Made by a program: the position numbers and the translations under genes. Positions 22,520 to 34,022 of a stretch of 64,000 nt of DNA are shown one piece after another; the stretch's first letter is position 1, and the number at the start of each line of letters is the position of its first letter. The stretch is from Geosiphon pyriformis. Taxonomy: Eukaryota; Glomeromycota; Glomeromycetes; Archaeosporales; Geosiphonaceae. The stretch is from positions 1 to 64,000 of the forward strand of contig JAAOMT010000699.1 of NCBI GenBank assembly GCA_016748015.1, given 5' to 3'. Under the pieces are notes generated by a model that had not been told where the DNA came from, made no database searches, and saw only the letters and a list, made by a program, of their open reading frames with translations.

Positions 22520-25500
22520 ATGACTCACTTAATTTGGAAAATTGCTGTGTGTAATGTCAGAGGTATGAACAATTGTATAAAGCAGGCAGACATTATATGT
22601 TGGCACAAGGATATAAACAATCTGGTCTCCATTGTTATTGAAACAAAGTTAAGAGGCATGGTTTGTCCGTGGATTGCCGATAAGTTCGATGGTGTTCATG
22701 TTTTTACTTCTGGTCTGGATTCTGGTCACATGGATTCTGGTGTTGCAATAATTATGAACTCTTCTTTAGCGAGGCACGTGTGCAAGATTTTGGAGATACC
22801 TGATCGGCTGTTGTTGTTAAGGCTGCTTTTTGGGAATAAACTTTCTGTGTCTATTCTGGGGTTGTATACTGGTGTGTTTTCAGTGGTTCGGGTTTCTCAG
22901 GCTAGTGATATTAATTCTCTTGTTGTCAAAGCTATGAATGAGACTTCTTTTGTTATTCTTGGTGGTGATTTTAATAAAGATGGGTCTCATAAATGTGCCA
23001 GTTTCAGAAAGTGTTTTGATTTGGGCCTGATCAACTCTCTAAGTGGAAGTGTTTTTGTGAAGTCTCCAACATGGTGCAATTCTTGTGGTGTTACCAAGAC
23101 AATTGATTACGTGTTGGTTTCCATTAGTTTAGTTAATGCAATCATAGATCGTAGTGTGATAGGTGTTGAGGATTTTTTTGATACTGATCATAAGGCTGTT
23201 TCCGTTTCTGTGGGTTTGGGTGGCTTGCTTGACCCTCAGCTAAATTTGATGCACAAGCAGGCTAATAAAGATCATTGGAAATTCAATTTTGGAGATGCTG
23301 GCGAAAAAGGGTAGAACAATTTTAAGAATGCTACATTGGCCAATAGCCTAATGTGCTCGAGTGATTTTGCTGCTTCTGTGGAATCTTCAGATTTGGATGC
23401 TATGTGGAACATTGTGCACAAAATAATGACTCTTTCAATGGTTGGGACATTTAAGAAGAAATGGTTTAAGGGTTATGATGAGGTTTTTACCAAGGGTTCT
23501 TCTAGGTTTCACAAGCTTGAGCTGCTGGTATCCAAGCTGGTTAAGGCATTTCATTTGTTGTCTAGTGTGGAATTTGCGTCATTGTTGAATACATAAGAGA
23601 GGCTCGACATCAATGGTGCTTCAGTAGTTAAGTTTTTGTTTCTTTTGGGTTCCAATTTTAACATAATTTACTCAGCTCTGGCTAAGGCAAGGAAGTCTTA
23701 CCATTCTGCTAAGTTGCTAGAATCCAGATGTGCTGAGGAATTCCATATTAGGGCAGCTATTGATAGGAGGATAGAAAGTTTTGAATCAGACAAAGGTCAC
23801 ACCATCAGGAGTGGTTTGGAGCGTTTCTTTTGCAAAGTGGTTCTGGATCATCTGGTTGTGGGTAATGAGTTAATTTTGGAGCCCAGCTTAGTCAAGGCTA
23901 GGGTGGATGGGATCATGGAAGGCTGGACCAAGAAGCACAAAGTGGTGCCTGATATCTCTAATAATTGGTCTTGCCAATACAAGCCTTTGGAGTATGTTTT
24001 CGATGGTGCCTTTTCTGGTGTAATGTGTCCCATTGGTTTCAATGAGTTGTTCAGTGTGGTTTCTAGTCTGTCTGAAGACAAGGCTGCTGGTCTCTTTGGG
24101 ATTTCGAACAAGCTCTGGAAACACTGTGACAAGTCAATTTTGGATATGCTTTTGGTGCTTTTAAATTCTTGCTTGATTCATGAATCAGTGCTTAGTGCTT
24201 GGAAGAAAGCTTGGGTCTTAATAATTCCTAAGCCATATGAGTAGGAAGGGGTTCTTACAAACACCTGACCTATTGCCTTGATTGAAACTGCCTGCAAGAT
24301 TTTTTTCAAGATTCTTTCAGATAAGATCTTGTTGGCTTGTAGTACTTTTAATGTTCTACGTGGGGACAATTTTTCGGTTTTAAAGGGCATGACAACTCAG
24401 TCTCCCATTTTCGCCATTGGTTCAGTTATTAAGGATGCTTTGGAGAAAAATTGTAAGCTCTGGTTGGTCTTATAGAACATGCAGAAAGCTTATGATTCTG
24501 TTGGATGGGAACACCTTTGGGACAGTTTGGTTAGAATAAAAATGTGCAGCAGATTCATTAGGTTTTTTGGCAGCATCCACAGTGGTCGCGTTAACAGAGT
24601 TATGACAGATTTTGGTTTGACGGATGAGTACAAGGTGTATGATGGCTTGGACCAAGAGGAGGTGTTCTCACCACTCTTTTGGGGCATATTTTATGATCTC
24701 TTTTTGTGTAAAGTTAAGAGACAGACAGATGGGTGTGGTTATAGAGTGAATTCTCATTTTATTTCTGGATGTGGTCATACTGAGTTTCGAGCTAGTGTAT
24801 TTTCATTTTTTGCAGTGAGTGCCTTTGTTAATGATACTATATGGGTTGGCAGCAGTCAAAGTACTACACAGCACATTCTTAATGTTGCTAGTGAATTTTT
24901 CGATATTAATAACATCTCAATTAATAATAATAAGACTGTTGCCATCCCCATCAATTGTGATGGTATGGCTTCCTCTTTGTTGATCAGTGGGTTACCTATT
25001 TCTGTTGTCAAGAAGGGGGAATCGCATTGCTATTTGGGGATCTATTTGTCAACTGAGGGTCTTTCGAAGCCTAGCTTGGCTAAGGCACATTTTGATGTCC
25101 AGTTTTTTTCTAATTTGGTTCTAAAAGAGGCAGTATCTAATAAGCAGTTTTCATATTTGGTTGTGGCGGTCTTCTTTTCTATCGTTAAATATAGAACACA
25201 GTTCAGCTATATTCCTATTAATGTTTGTAGGAAGTGAGACACTTTGATTCATAAGGGCTTGAGATCTAAATCTGGTTTGCCACATGATTTCCTTAATGAT
25301 GTGATTCATCACCCCTCTCTGTATGGTTTGAAGACTTTTGAACAGGTTCAGGCTGAGAGTAAATTGGCTTTGGTTGTTTCTTTCGTGAACTCTGTTGGAA
25401 TTTTGGGGTGTCTATTTTCTCACTGGTCACATGATCTACAGGTTCTCTGCTGGCGTCTGCTACATCCTCTACAGTATCCAGTTCATGTCAAGGTCAATCC

Positions 25501-27208
25501 TCTAAATAATTTTCTGGCAGGTGTGGTGCATATTTTCTCTGGGTGTGATTTGTCATTGGGTGGCTCTCTGGTTAGTGCTTTTCATCAGCAGGGTAGAACC
25601 TCTATGTTCTTTGTTCTTGGTGAATCATGTTATGTCAAGAGTGTCTCTTTACTTTAGCATTATGGGATAGCTTTCGTAAATCAGCTGTGGGACTGAAATG
25701 GAGCTGTTTTCAAATGGAAGACCTTCAAATGGTGGAAGTGGTTGGACCCACGTGGTCTGGTTCCTGCCTGGTTTGAGCTGTCCATTCGTTTTCTTGAAGG
25801 TGTGTCTTCTTCTCTTGTCTGTTCCATGCTTTTGGCTAGTTGCGACTTTTCGGATGTTCTTCAGTCTCGTGAGTTTGGCATCATTAGTGCCAGTTTGTTT
25901 GATTCCGATGTTGGTCGTCTTTCTGTTTATACAAATGGATCTCTAAGTAATTTAGGGACTGTTGATATGAAAACTGGAACTGCTGTTTTCTTTGAGAACA
26001 TTGATATGGGTTTGGGTGTAGAAGTATCTGGTTTGATGTCTTCTACCTTGACAGAACTGATGGCCATTGCTCTGGCACTCGAGTGCATCCCTTCTTCTTA
26101 CTCAGGCAACTTGTTCTTAGACAGTCAGACTGCTTTGGATGCTTGCAAGTTGGAGATGGAATTGGTTTGCCCAGATTTTAGGAATTAGTGTTGGATTGAA
26201 CACTGTCATATTGTGAATATCATTCATCGTAAAAATTTAAGAGTTAATTGGTGTAAGGTCAAAGAACACTCAGGGGTTTCAGGCAATGAACAGGCTGATA
26301 AGTTGGCAAGGACTACAGCTCTCTCTGGTTGGCATCTGCCCCATTTTGTCAATGAATGCTATCTAAGGGGTGGTGGTGCAGCTATTTCTGGTAATTCTAG
26401 GCATTTTGTTTGAGATGTTTTTTGGTCTGTTCATTATGTGCATTGGGAAGTCAGTTGTGGCATTGGGGTGGTGACAAATAGTCTGCGTACAGATATTGAT
26501 TGGTTTAGGTTGTCGCTGGTTTGGGATCCAGATTCTCACATGGCTGCTGGTTTTACTAGCAAGCAGACTGCTGGTCTCTGGACTTACTTTATGAAGGCAT
26601 TGCACCATCAGCTCCCGGTCGTCATGTGTAAGCGGCTTTATGATAAGTGCTACCCTAGTGTGGTGTATTTGTTCTGCAGTGATGTTGAGGTCTCTGACCA
26701 TGCTTTTTCTTGTTTATTTGATGCCAATAGTTGTGTTCAGTTGTTGGATGCTTATGTGGCAGTTTGAGGTGTGCACTCCGGTCTGGCTCATTCTTCTTCA
26801 GGTGTTTCGCAGCTGCTGTTTACTTGTGTGTCTAACATTTCAGTTAGTACTGCTCTGTACAAAGATTTTGTTTTCAAGGATTGGTTTTGTGAATCTGTTT
26901 CTGTCTTTAAGGATTTCAGAATAGCAAGTCAAAACATTGTGGCCTTTGTGTGTGAGTTCAACTTGGCTTTCTGGGAAGACATTTGGTTGGTTCACACCAA
27001 GCACCATGTATTTATGGAAAAAAATGGGCTTATTCTGTGCGATGGATCTGCTCCTGTTCCAATTTTTGGGCTTTTTTTAGGGCTGTCATCTGGCATAACC
27101 CGGTTGCTGGGTGTTGCTGAGGCAATTGGTGTTGGTTTCAGGTTTCATAAGTCTTGTTTGTTTTTTTTAGACATAGGGGGTGAGGTCTCTGTTTATATAG
27201 ATGCTTAG
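22520..27208 (+). pseudogene. LINE ORF2 (APE endonuclease, reverse transcriptase, RNase H), 11 nonsense codons
   Basis: ORF2 starts at ATG 22520 and stays in one frame for 1,563 codons to the TAG at 27206-27208. The endonuclease opens with WKIAVCNVRGMNN and has SIVIETKLRG and LGGDFNKDG (about 22540-23200). The RT region includes PIALIETACKIF, FNVLRGDNFSVL, KAYDSVGWEHLW, EEVFSPLFWGIFYD and the catalytic motif AFVNDTIWVG. RNase H has SVYTNGSLSN, TELMAIALALE, LFLDSQTALDA and SGVSGNEQADKLA. Internal stops start at 23312, 23594, 24242, 24266, 24473, 25235, 25655, 25694, 26186, 26411 and 26765. The second Asp of the RT core motif region and the first Asp of RNase H read as Asn. Not functional. Confidence 0.9.
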
Positions 27209-27340
27209 TGTTGTTTTGATTGGTCCGAGTGGCTGGTTACATGTAGATAATGCATGATTCACACCTAGTTTAGATCATTTGTATGATGTATTGCACTAGG
27301 CAGTGTTTGGACTTTGCTTGTTAAATGTTAATAAAAAAAA
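27209..27340 (+). repeat. LINE-family 3' tail (copy A) with poly(A)
   Basis: This least-decayed tail reads TTGATTGGTCCGAGTGGCTG, then CACACCTAGTTTAGATCA and GCACTAGGCAGTG, and ends AATAAAAAAAAAA. It is probably the RNA region recognised by the element's reverse transcriptase, as for other LINEs; that role is inferred. Confidence 0.85.
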
Positions 27341-27374
27341 AAATTTAAACATATATAATTATTAAAACAATAAA

Positions 27375-29172
27375 AATAAATTGATAGAACTCACAACATA
27401 GATCTTTCAAATCAAATTTTATAACTCTCAAAACAACTATTTGACACAATTCAACAATCTACTACTCAAATAGAAATTACTATTAACAAAAAAGAGATAC
27501 AATATAAAGATAGAAACAGAAAAGAGGTGGATAAAAATTCAACTAAAACTAAACAATCCTATCCTTATAAATAACTTTCCATCCTGGTAATTGGTGCTCT
27601 ATACAACAATCAAGAAAAAAAGAGGATAAAAAAAAAGAAAGAGATATGTTTTAAACAAAGCTTGACACAATTAAAAAGAAAAAGAAAGTAACAGAAATAA
27701 ATATGTGTTAAACAAAACTCAAAAAAATTAAAGAAGCTTTTAGTAGACAAATATTGGAACCAGTAACAGAAAAATGAACAATAGAAAACTTCAAAGTATG
27801 AAAGAAAAAACTACTATTAGTCTACTGGTTCTATAAGATTGGTAAACAACTAAAATTAAGTACACTATACAAAAACCTCAACTATTAAACATTTAATAAA
27901 ACAGTTCTTAAACAAGTAGAAGAATTCATAAGAAGAAGCAACTTAATACTAAATTATAAAGCAATATACTGCTTATATTCAGTATTCAAATACTGTTTAA
28001 CCATACTACTAAACAGCTTGTTAACAATTATTACAATTAACAACATAGAATGAATAACAAATACACAGTTTAAAAGCCTACAAAAAGCAATATTTAACAC
28101 AACAATTAAATACTACACAGAAAATACAACTATTACAAATATATATGATTTTGTAAAAGCTTAATTCTAAAAAGAAAAGGATAATATTATCCAAATAAAA
28201 AAACCAATTCAAAGTTATGAAAAAAACATGACCAAACATGTGTTAACATAAAATAATACAAAATAATACAAAAGAACACAAAATAACATGTAATAATTTA
28301 GAATAACATAATACAAGATTTGATAACATATTATAACACAAAATAACTAATTAAAATATAAAATAACTAGTAATAATATAGAAAAACAAGGCAATCACAA
28401 AAATAGTAAAACAATAGTTAGCAAGAATAAAATAAAAAAAACAATCCTGTAAAACCAAAAAGAATATATAAAAATGAATAATTATAAAAATTAGAAGAAC
28501 AGCAAAACAAGAATTAATTTTCTCTTTTTCTTATAATTATTTTACAAAAAAATAAAAAGACTTATTTGAAAACCTAAAATCCTTAATATATAGTCATCAA
28601 TTATCCTAAGCTGAAATTAAACTAATCTTTGTTTCATACTTTTGTTTTAAAACAGATGCTTTTAGCATAAATACTTTAAATTTTTAACAATCTAAACCAA
28701 TTGCTTTTGATCATGGCAATTAATAATACTAATTTATTTTCATTTATTTTTTATTTTTTTTATTTTTTTTTATTTTATTTTCTCTTGTGAAGTGGCAACA
28801 TAGAAAAATCAACTGTCTAAGAATAGATTTTGTGATAGCCTGGTAAAAAAAAAAAGCTTCTCTTAAGTTTGAATATTAACATTATTTTGGTAACTTATCA
28901 GAAGGATAAAAAGACACTGCCAGATCCTAATAATTGCACTTGTTAGCTTAAAAAAAATAGTTTACATTTACATATAAGAAGTTGTAACACCACAAAACAT
29001 CTTTCTGTGCCTTATAATCAAAGAATTTTATGGATAAATACACAATCTAGAAAAACCTTCAGAGACTGATAACCAGAACCAGCCATACCACAAAACCAAT
29101 TAAAAAGCTTTTATTACTCAAATTAGAGCACTAAACATTACCATCATACCCCCAAGTTTACTCATAACAATG
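27375..29172 (+). repeat. Inverted repeat, left arm (about 1.8 kb)
   Basis: This arm is an imperfect reverse complement of 29288-31092. Matching anchors include TTTGACACAATTCAACAATC (about 27451) against GATTGTTGAATTGTGTCAAA on the right, AATTGCTTTTGATCATGGCA (about 28700) against TGCCATGATCAAGAGCAATT (about 29747), and GATAGCCTGGTAAAA against TTTTACCAGGCTATT. The middle has short AATAACA-type tandem motifs (28240-28400). No intact gene is seen; short Lys/Glu-rich stretches resemble the minus-strand peptide at 30762-30986 of the other arm. Confidence 0.85.
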
Positions 29173-29287
29173 TATTCTTATTGACATAGCTAAACTGAAT
29201 TCTATACACAATAATTGGCTGGAGAACTACTGAAACCAAATAAGAAAACTGCTTATTTAATATGACCTTGTGTAAAATCATTATTAC
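29173..29287. other. Spacer at the centre of the inverted repeat
   Basis: About 115 bp without clear self-complementarity separates the arms. Limits are estimated by eye. It could be the junction of two head-to-head element copies. Confidence 0.5.
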
Positions 29288-31092
29288 AAGTAAACTTAGT
29301 AGGGTAGAGAGATGATAATTTTTGGTGCTCTCAATTATTGGTAAGGTGTATTTTACATAATTCTGGTGGCTTAATCTTGATTATCAGTCTCTAAAAGTCT
29401 TATTTTACTGATTGTGAATTTACCTATTGAGTTTTTTGGTTATAAGGCACAGAGTTTTGGTTCTTGCTGATTGCAATTTCTTATAAAAGTGAGCTTTTTT
29501 CTTTGAGCTAACGAGTACAGTCATTAAGGTTTGACATTGTCTTTTCATCTTTCTAGTAAGCTATCAAGATAATGTTAATATCCAAAAACCTAGAAAGAGC
29601 TTTTTTCTTTTACCAGGCTATTACAAAGTCTATTTTCAGATAGTCAATTTTACTATGTTGTTATTTCACAAAAGAAAAATAAAGAAAATAAAAGAAAATA
29701 AAAGAAAAAAAAGAAAATAAAAGAAAAGATAAATTAGTATCATCAATTGCCATGATCAAGAGCAATTGGTCTAAATTGTTAATAGTTTGAGATGGTTATG
29801 CTAAGAGCATCTGTTCTGAAATAAAGATATAAAACAATGATTAATTCATGTAAATTCTACAAAGTTTGAAAACATGAATTTGTGATTCTGATTTCTTAAT
29901 AATTGATTTATTTTAGAAGATGAATATGGAATATAAATGATGAAAGAGTATGGATATTTGATTCTTGTTTAGTGGTTTGTATCTATCTGTCTGCTGTTTC
30001 TACCTTTTACAACTACTTGCTTTTATACATTTTTTTGGTTTTATAGAATTGCTTTTGATTGTTTCATTATTGCTAACTATTGCTTTGTTATTTCTGTTAT
30101 TGCTTTGTTCTTCTATGTTATTACTAGTTATCCTATGTTATAATACATTATTTAGTGTTATTATGTATTATTATGTATTATTTCATGTTGTAATATATTA
30201 TCCTACACTATTCTAAGTTATAATGCATTATTCAACATTATTACACACTATTCTGTGTTATGTTACATTCTGGTTACATTTCTTTATAACTTCAGATCAG
30301 TTTTTTTATTCGGGTAATATTATTCTTCTCTTTTTAGAATTAAGCTTCTGTAAAATTATATGTATTTGTTCCTATGTTTTCATTTATATAATATTTAATG
30401 GTTGTGTTGAGTATTGTTTTTTGTAGGTCTTCAAACTGTCAATTGGTAATTTGTTCTATGTTGTTAACTGTTATTGTCTTTATAGATCTATACAACAGTA
30501 TATTTGAATGATATTGGAAAGTGGTATATAATTAGTATGCTGCTTTGTAATATAAGGTCAGGTTGTTTCTTTCTACAAATTTTTCTACTTGTTGCATTGT
30601 TTCTTTGTTGAAAGTTTTCTGGTTGAAGTCTCTATATGGTGTCTTTAAGTCTAATTGTTTACCTATTTTATAGAACCAATAAGCTAAAAGAAGTCTTTTT
30701 TTCTATTTCTTTGCGTTGTCTGGTGTTTATTCTTCTGTTTTGGGAAGATCAATCTCACAAGCTAAAGCTTCTTTAATTTCTTCAAGCTTGGAAACCAAGT
30801 ATCTTCTTTTATAAATTTTTTTTCATTTCTCCACTCTTTCTTCAAGCTCTGCTCAAGATGATTTAATTTCTTTTTGTAAAATTTTTTTCTTGGGTGGGAT
30901 GTAAAAATAAGAATGGTTAGTTCTAATTGAATTTGCACCCATTCCTTTCTTGCTTCTATCTTTATAATGTATTTTTTCTCTATCAATTGTTACTTCTATT
31001 TAAGCAAAAGATTGTTGAATTGTGTCAAATAGTTGTTTTAAAAGTTGTAGAATTTGATCTAACAAGTTCATATTGAAAGTTCTATCATTTCT
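29288..31092 (-). repeat. Inverted repeat, right arm (about 1.8 kb), joined to gypsy relic
   Basis: It is the counterpart of 27375-29172. On the minus strand 30762-30986 encodes a broken Lys/Glu-rich peptide including ARKEWVQIQLE and KKFIKEDTWFPSLKKLKKL, downstream of the gypsy integrase. The arm therefore looks like the 3' part of the retrotransposon beyond pol. An AT-rich short tandem block with TTATGTATTA units lies at 30120-30260. Confidence 0.8.
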
Positions 31093-33245
31093 TGCTGTTT
31101 TTTGAATGGTATATATATTTGAATTTTCTAATTTAATTTGCTGCACATTGTTTGATGATGATGATTGGTTCCAGATCTTGTGGTATATCTTCTGATCTGA
31201 TTAATAAAATTTGTATTCCTAGCTGAGGTACTGATAATGATAATTCCTGTTTTGCATGATAAATTTTTAACTGATTTCCATGTGCTACTTTCTTTAAAAT
31301 CCTGTTTTTCAATCATAATTTGTAAACTCTATTTCCTAAAGCTTTGTGTATGTGAAATGGACTATCCTACTTTGGGTCAAACTTTCCACTCCACTGTTTC
31401 TTAGCTTTTGTATGATATAATAATACTTGGTCTCCAATTTTGAATTCCATTGGTTGTTCTGGTAGATGGTTATTATGTTTTTTTTTTGTTGTTCTTGAGC
31501 ATAACTAATATTGTCAGCTGCTGTTTTTTAATTGTCTTCTAATGTTTCCATTAGCTAGTATATTTTTTGGTATAAGGTAACTTCAAAAATTTTTTTATTG
31601 TTTGTTTCTGTTAAGTATGATGGTATCACTTATTCAATTGGTAATGTAGTTTTTTTCTATAGACTAATTCAAATGGTGTAAACAGAGTTGTATTTTGTTT
31701 CAATGTTCAGTATGCAAAGAGTACAGAAGGTATAAATAAGTTTTATTCTTGTTTGTTTTTATAACTTATTTTTGCTAGTGTTTTACACAGTGTTTGGTTA
31801 AATTGTTCTACCAATCTGTTTGTTTGTAAGTGATATGATAACAATAAAGACCATTTTATTCCAAACCATTGACTTAATTTGGTTAACATATTATTTACAA
31901 AATATGTTCCTTGATCAGATAGCAGTTCTTTTGGGCATTTATGTTTACAAATTAGTTCTTGGTGTATAAACTCAGCTACTGTTTTCATGTCTACTACTTG
32001 GATAGCTCTGGCTTTTGGCCATTTTGTCAAATAGTCTATGGCTACAGCAATATAATAATTTTCTTTGGATGTTATGGAGAAAAGACCAACCAAATCGATT
32101 TCAATTCTATCAAATAGATTTCTGACTGGAATAGATCAAAGTGGTTTCATTGTTCTGGCTCCTTCTCTTTACTAGCATGAGTCACAATTGAGCACATATT
32201 AGAAAATGTCTTTGTATATCATTGGCCAATAGTATAAATTTAGGGTTCTTTCAAGAGTAGCATCTTTGTTAAAGTGTTCTATGGTTGGATCAGAATGCAT
32301 ATTATGTAATATAATTTTCTTTTCATTGTTTTTGATAATTCATTGTGGGGTGGAACAGTTTTGGCATTCTCATCAATATAGTTGATTGTCTTGAATAAAA
32401 TAATTTTGGGTTTGTTTTCATATAGTACTTTGTTTCTGTTGAGATAATATCTCCTTGAAATGTAGTGTTGATAGGTGCTAATATAGTCATTGATAAGTGA
32501 GTGTGTCTATGGGTCTGGGATTAGGTTTGTGGCATCTTCAACAAACTGTTGGCATTAGTGTTTTTGGATCTTTTCTTGTAATGGATCTTAAGTGAGAATT
32601 GTTGCAAATAAATATTTTATCTTGCATATTTTCCTTCTAGTTGTGGGTTATTGAGTAACTAGATGAGTCTCTTATGATCTGTATATAGATTAAAATGGTT
32701 GACTGAGGTAGTGTTTCTATATTTGTACTGTTTAATAGATGGCAAGACATTTTAAATTCATTGCACTGTAAATTTTTTCAGCTGAACTTGTGTTATAACT
32801 AGCATATGTAATTGGATGTTCCCTGTTGTCTGGTCTTATTTACAACAAAATGGCTCCTAGTGCATTTTTCAAAGCATCTGTAGTGACAATAAAATGTTTA
32901 GTAAAATTGGGATAGATTAATATTGGGGATATAATCAGTCACTGCTTGAGATAGTCAAAGGCTTTTTGTTGATCTTTTTTCCATGTATTTGGACAACAAG
33001 TGGTAAAGAAGTTTTGTGATAGTTGAAAACTCTTTGATAAATCAGCAGTAATATCTTGCCAATCCTAAAAATCCTTATAACTCTTGGAAGTTAATTGGGG
33101 CTGGAAAATCTTTAACTTTTTGGACCTTGTCCAAGTTGGGTTTGACTCCGTTTTTGCTGATCACATGTCCTAAGAATTTCAACTCAGTTTTCCCAAAGAA
33201 ACATTTCTTGGGATTGAGTTTTAATCCAGCATTTTGAAGACATTG
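31093..33245 (-). pseudogene. Ty3/gypsy retrotransposon pol relic (RT thumb, RNase H, integrase)
   Basis: Reading the minus strand from 33245 gives KLNPKKCFFGKTELKFLGH, VISKNGVKPNLDKVQKVKDF and a broken GFLGLARYYC, the end of a gypsy reverse transcriptase and its connection to RNase H. Next come HPITYASYNTSSAEKIYSA, typical of gypsy RNase H, and then the integrase core at 31743-32093 with VAIDYLTKWPKARAI, ELLSDQGTYFVN and YHLQTNRLVEQFNQTL. These hold the D and E of the DDE triad (D in AIDYLTKW, D in SDQGT, E in VEQFNQ). Stops and frameshifts interrupt it. It is truncated abruptly at about 33245, inside the RT. Confidence 0.88.
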
Positions 33246-33872
33246 TTACAGATGATTATTTGGGTCTCAAGTCAAATAACAAACCTGTAACTTAATGCTC
33301 AATTGATATATTAATGTTAGTAATTTTTGAAGATGTGGTTTCTAAAAGTTTTGGTTGAGTTTTTTGTATAATGAACAGAAATTTAATTGATAGTTTTATC
33401 CGTAGCTTTCCAAAACTGCAGTTTCATCAATTTCTTTTTCAATGTAATGGTCAGTAATTCTCTTGGTAAGATATTCTCAATTCTAAGTATCTATTCTTAT
33501 TCCTGGGTTTTTTACCAATGTTATATCCTGATGTTAGTATCTTCACATGTAATTCTTTTTAATCAAGTTAACAAAACAACAAAGAAAATAAAGCAAAAAA
33601 ATAAAAATAAAATAAAAAATAAGCCAAGGCAATTTGCATGTTAGTATTCCATCAATAGTCATAATTAAGAGTTATTGTTCCAGTATGATTAAGTATTAGC
33701 AACTATTAACATGAAGTGTTGATAATAGAAAGTGAATTGAGATAGTAAATAATTATTTATTGATATTTGTGATGTGAAAGGTCACTTAAATTAAAACTAA
33801 ACTGGAAGGTCTGTTTTTTTTTCTTTTAATACTACTACTATATATACATAATTGATGTTCTATAAGATCACT
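33246..33872. other. AT-rich sequence without recognisable genes
   Basis: It starts at the truncated end of the gypsy relic and contains an A-rich block at 33570-33620. I see no coding signal. Confidence 0.5.
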
Positions 33873-34022
33873 CACATTCCCAAGTGATGTGCTATGATTT
33901 TTTGAGCAATACTCATATTGCTAAGCAATATGCTATGATTTTTGATCTTGCTCCACATTGCTGAGCAATGTGCTGTGATTTCTGACATTGGTTCACATTA
34001 CTAAGCAATGTGCTTATATGCT
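33873..34022 (+). repeat. Tandem array of 40-bp units, each with a 9-bp palindrome
   Basis: Units start at 33873, 33914, 33954 and 33994 (periods 41, 40, 40). Each opens with CACATTGCT-N-AGCAATGTG or a close variant, followed by CTATGATTTTTGA. Unit 2 reads CATATTGCTAAGCAATATG, in which both arms have changed together so that pairing is kept. Confidence 0.85.

Larger units (their letters stand above)
20440..27340 (+). mobile_element. Full-length non-LTR retrotransposon (LINE with APE endonuclease, RT and RNase H)
   Basis: The element is about 6.9 kb, bounded by a 14-bp target-site duplication. It contains a leader with an inverted repeat CTCTCG...CGAGAG (about 20474-20504), an ORF1 with an RNA-binding domain, an ORF2 with endonuclease, reverse transcriptase and RNase H, a 3' tail and poly(A). 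The RNase H placed after the RT is a feature of the I superfamily and some other LINE clades. The general protein sequence resembles LINEs I recall as abundant in arbuscular mycorrhizal fungi. It is far more GC-rich than its flanks, so it is a young insertion in old desert, but it is already inactivated by nonsense mutations. Confidence 0.9.

Noticed and set aside
27209-27340. tRNA gene in the LINE tail
   Set aside because: The CCGAGTGGCTGG segment resembles an A box, but there is no credible cloverleaf or B box at the right spacing, and it recurs as the tail of every LINE copy.
29965-30426. Leu/Phe-rich open frames resembling membrane proteins
   Set aside because: They arise from T-rich short tandem sequence in the right arm of the inverted repeat; no conserved motif.
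33873-34022. CRISPR-like array
   Set aside because: Repeats are contiguous with no unique spacers, and the DNA is eukaryotic; it is a palindromic tandem repeat.
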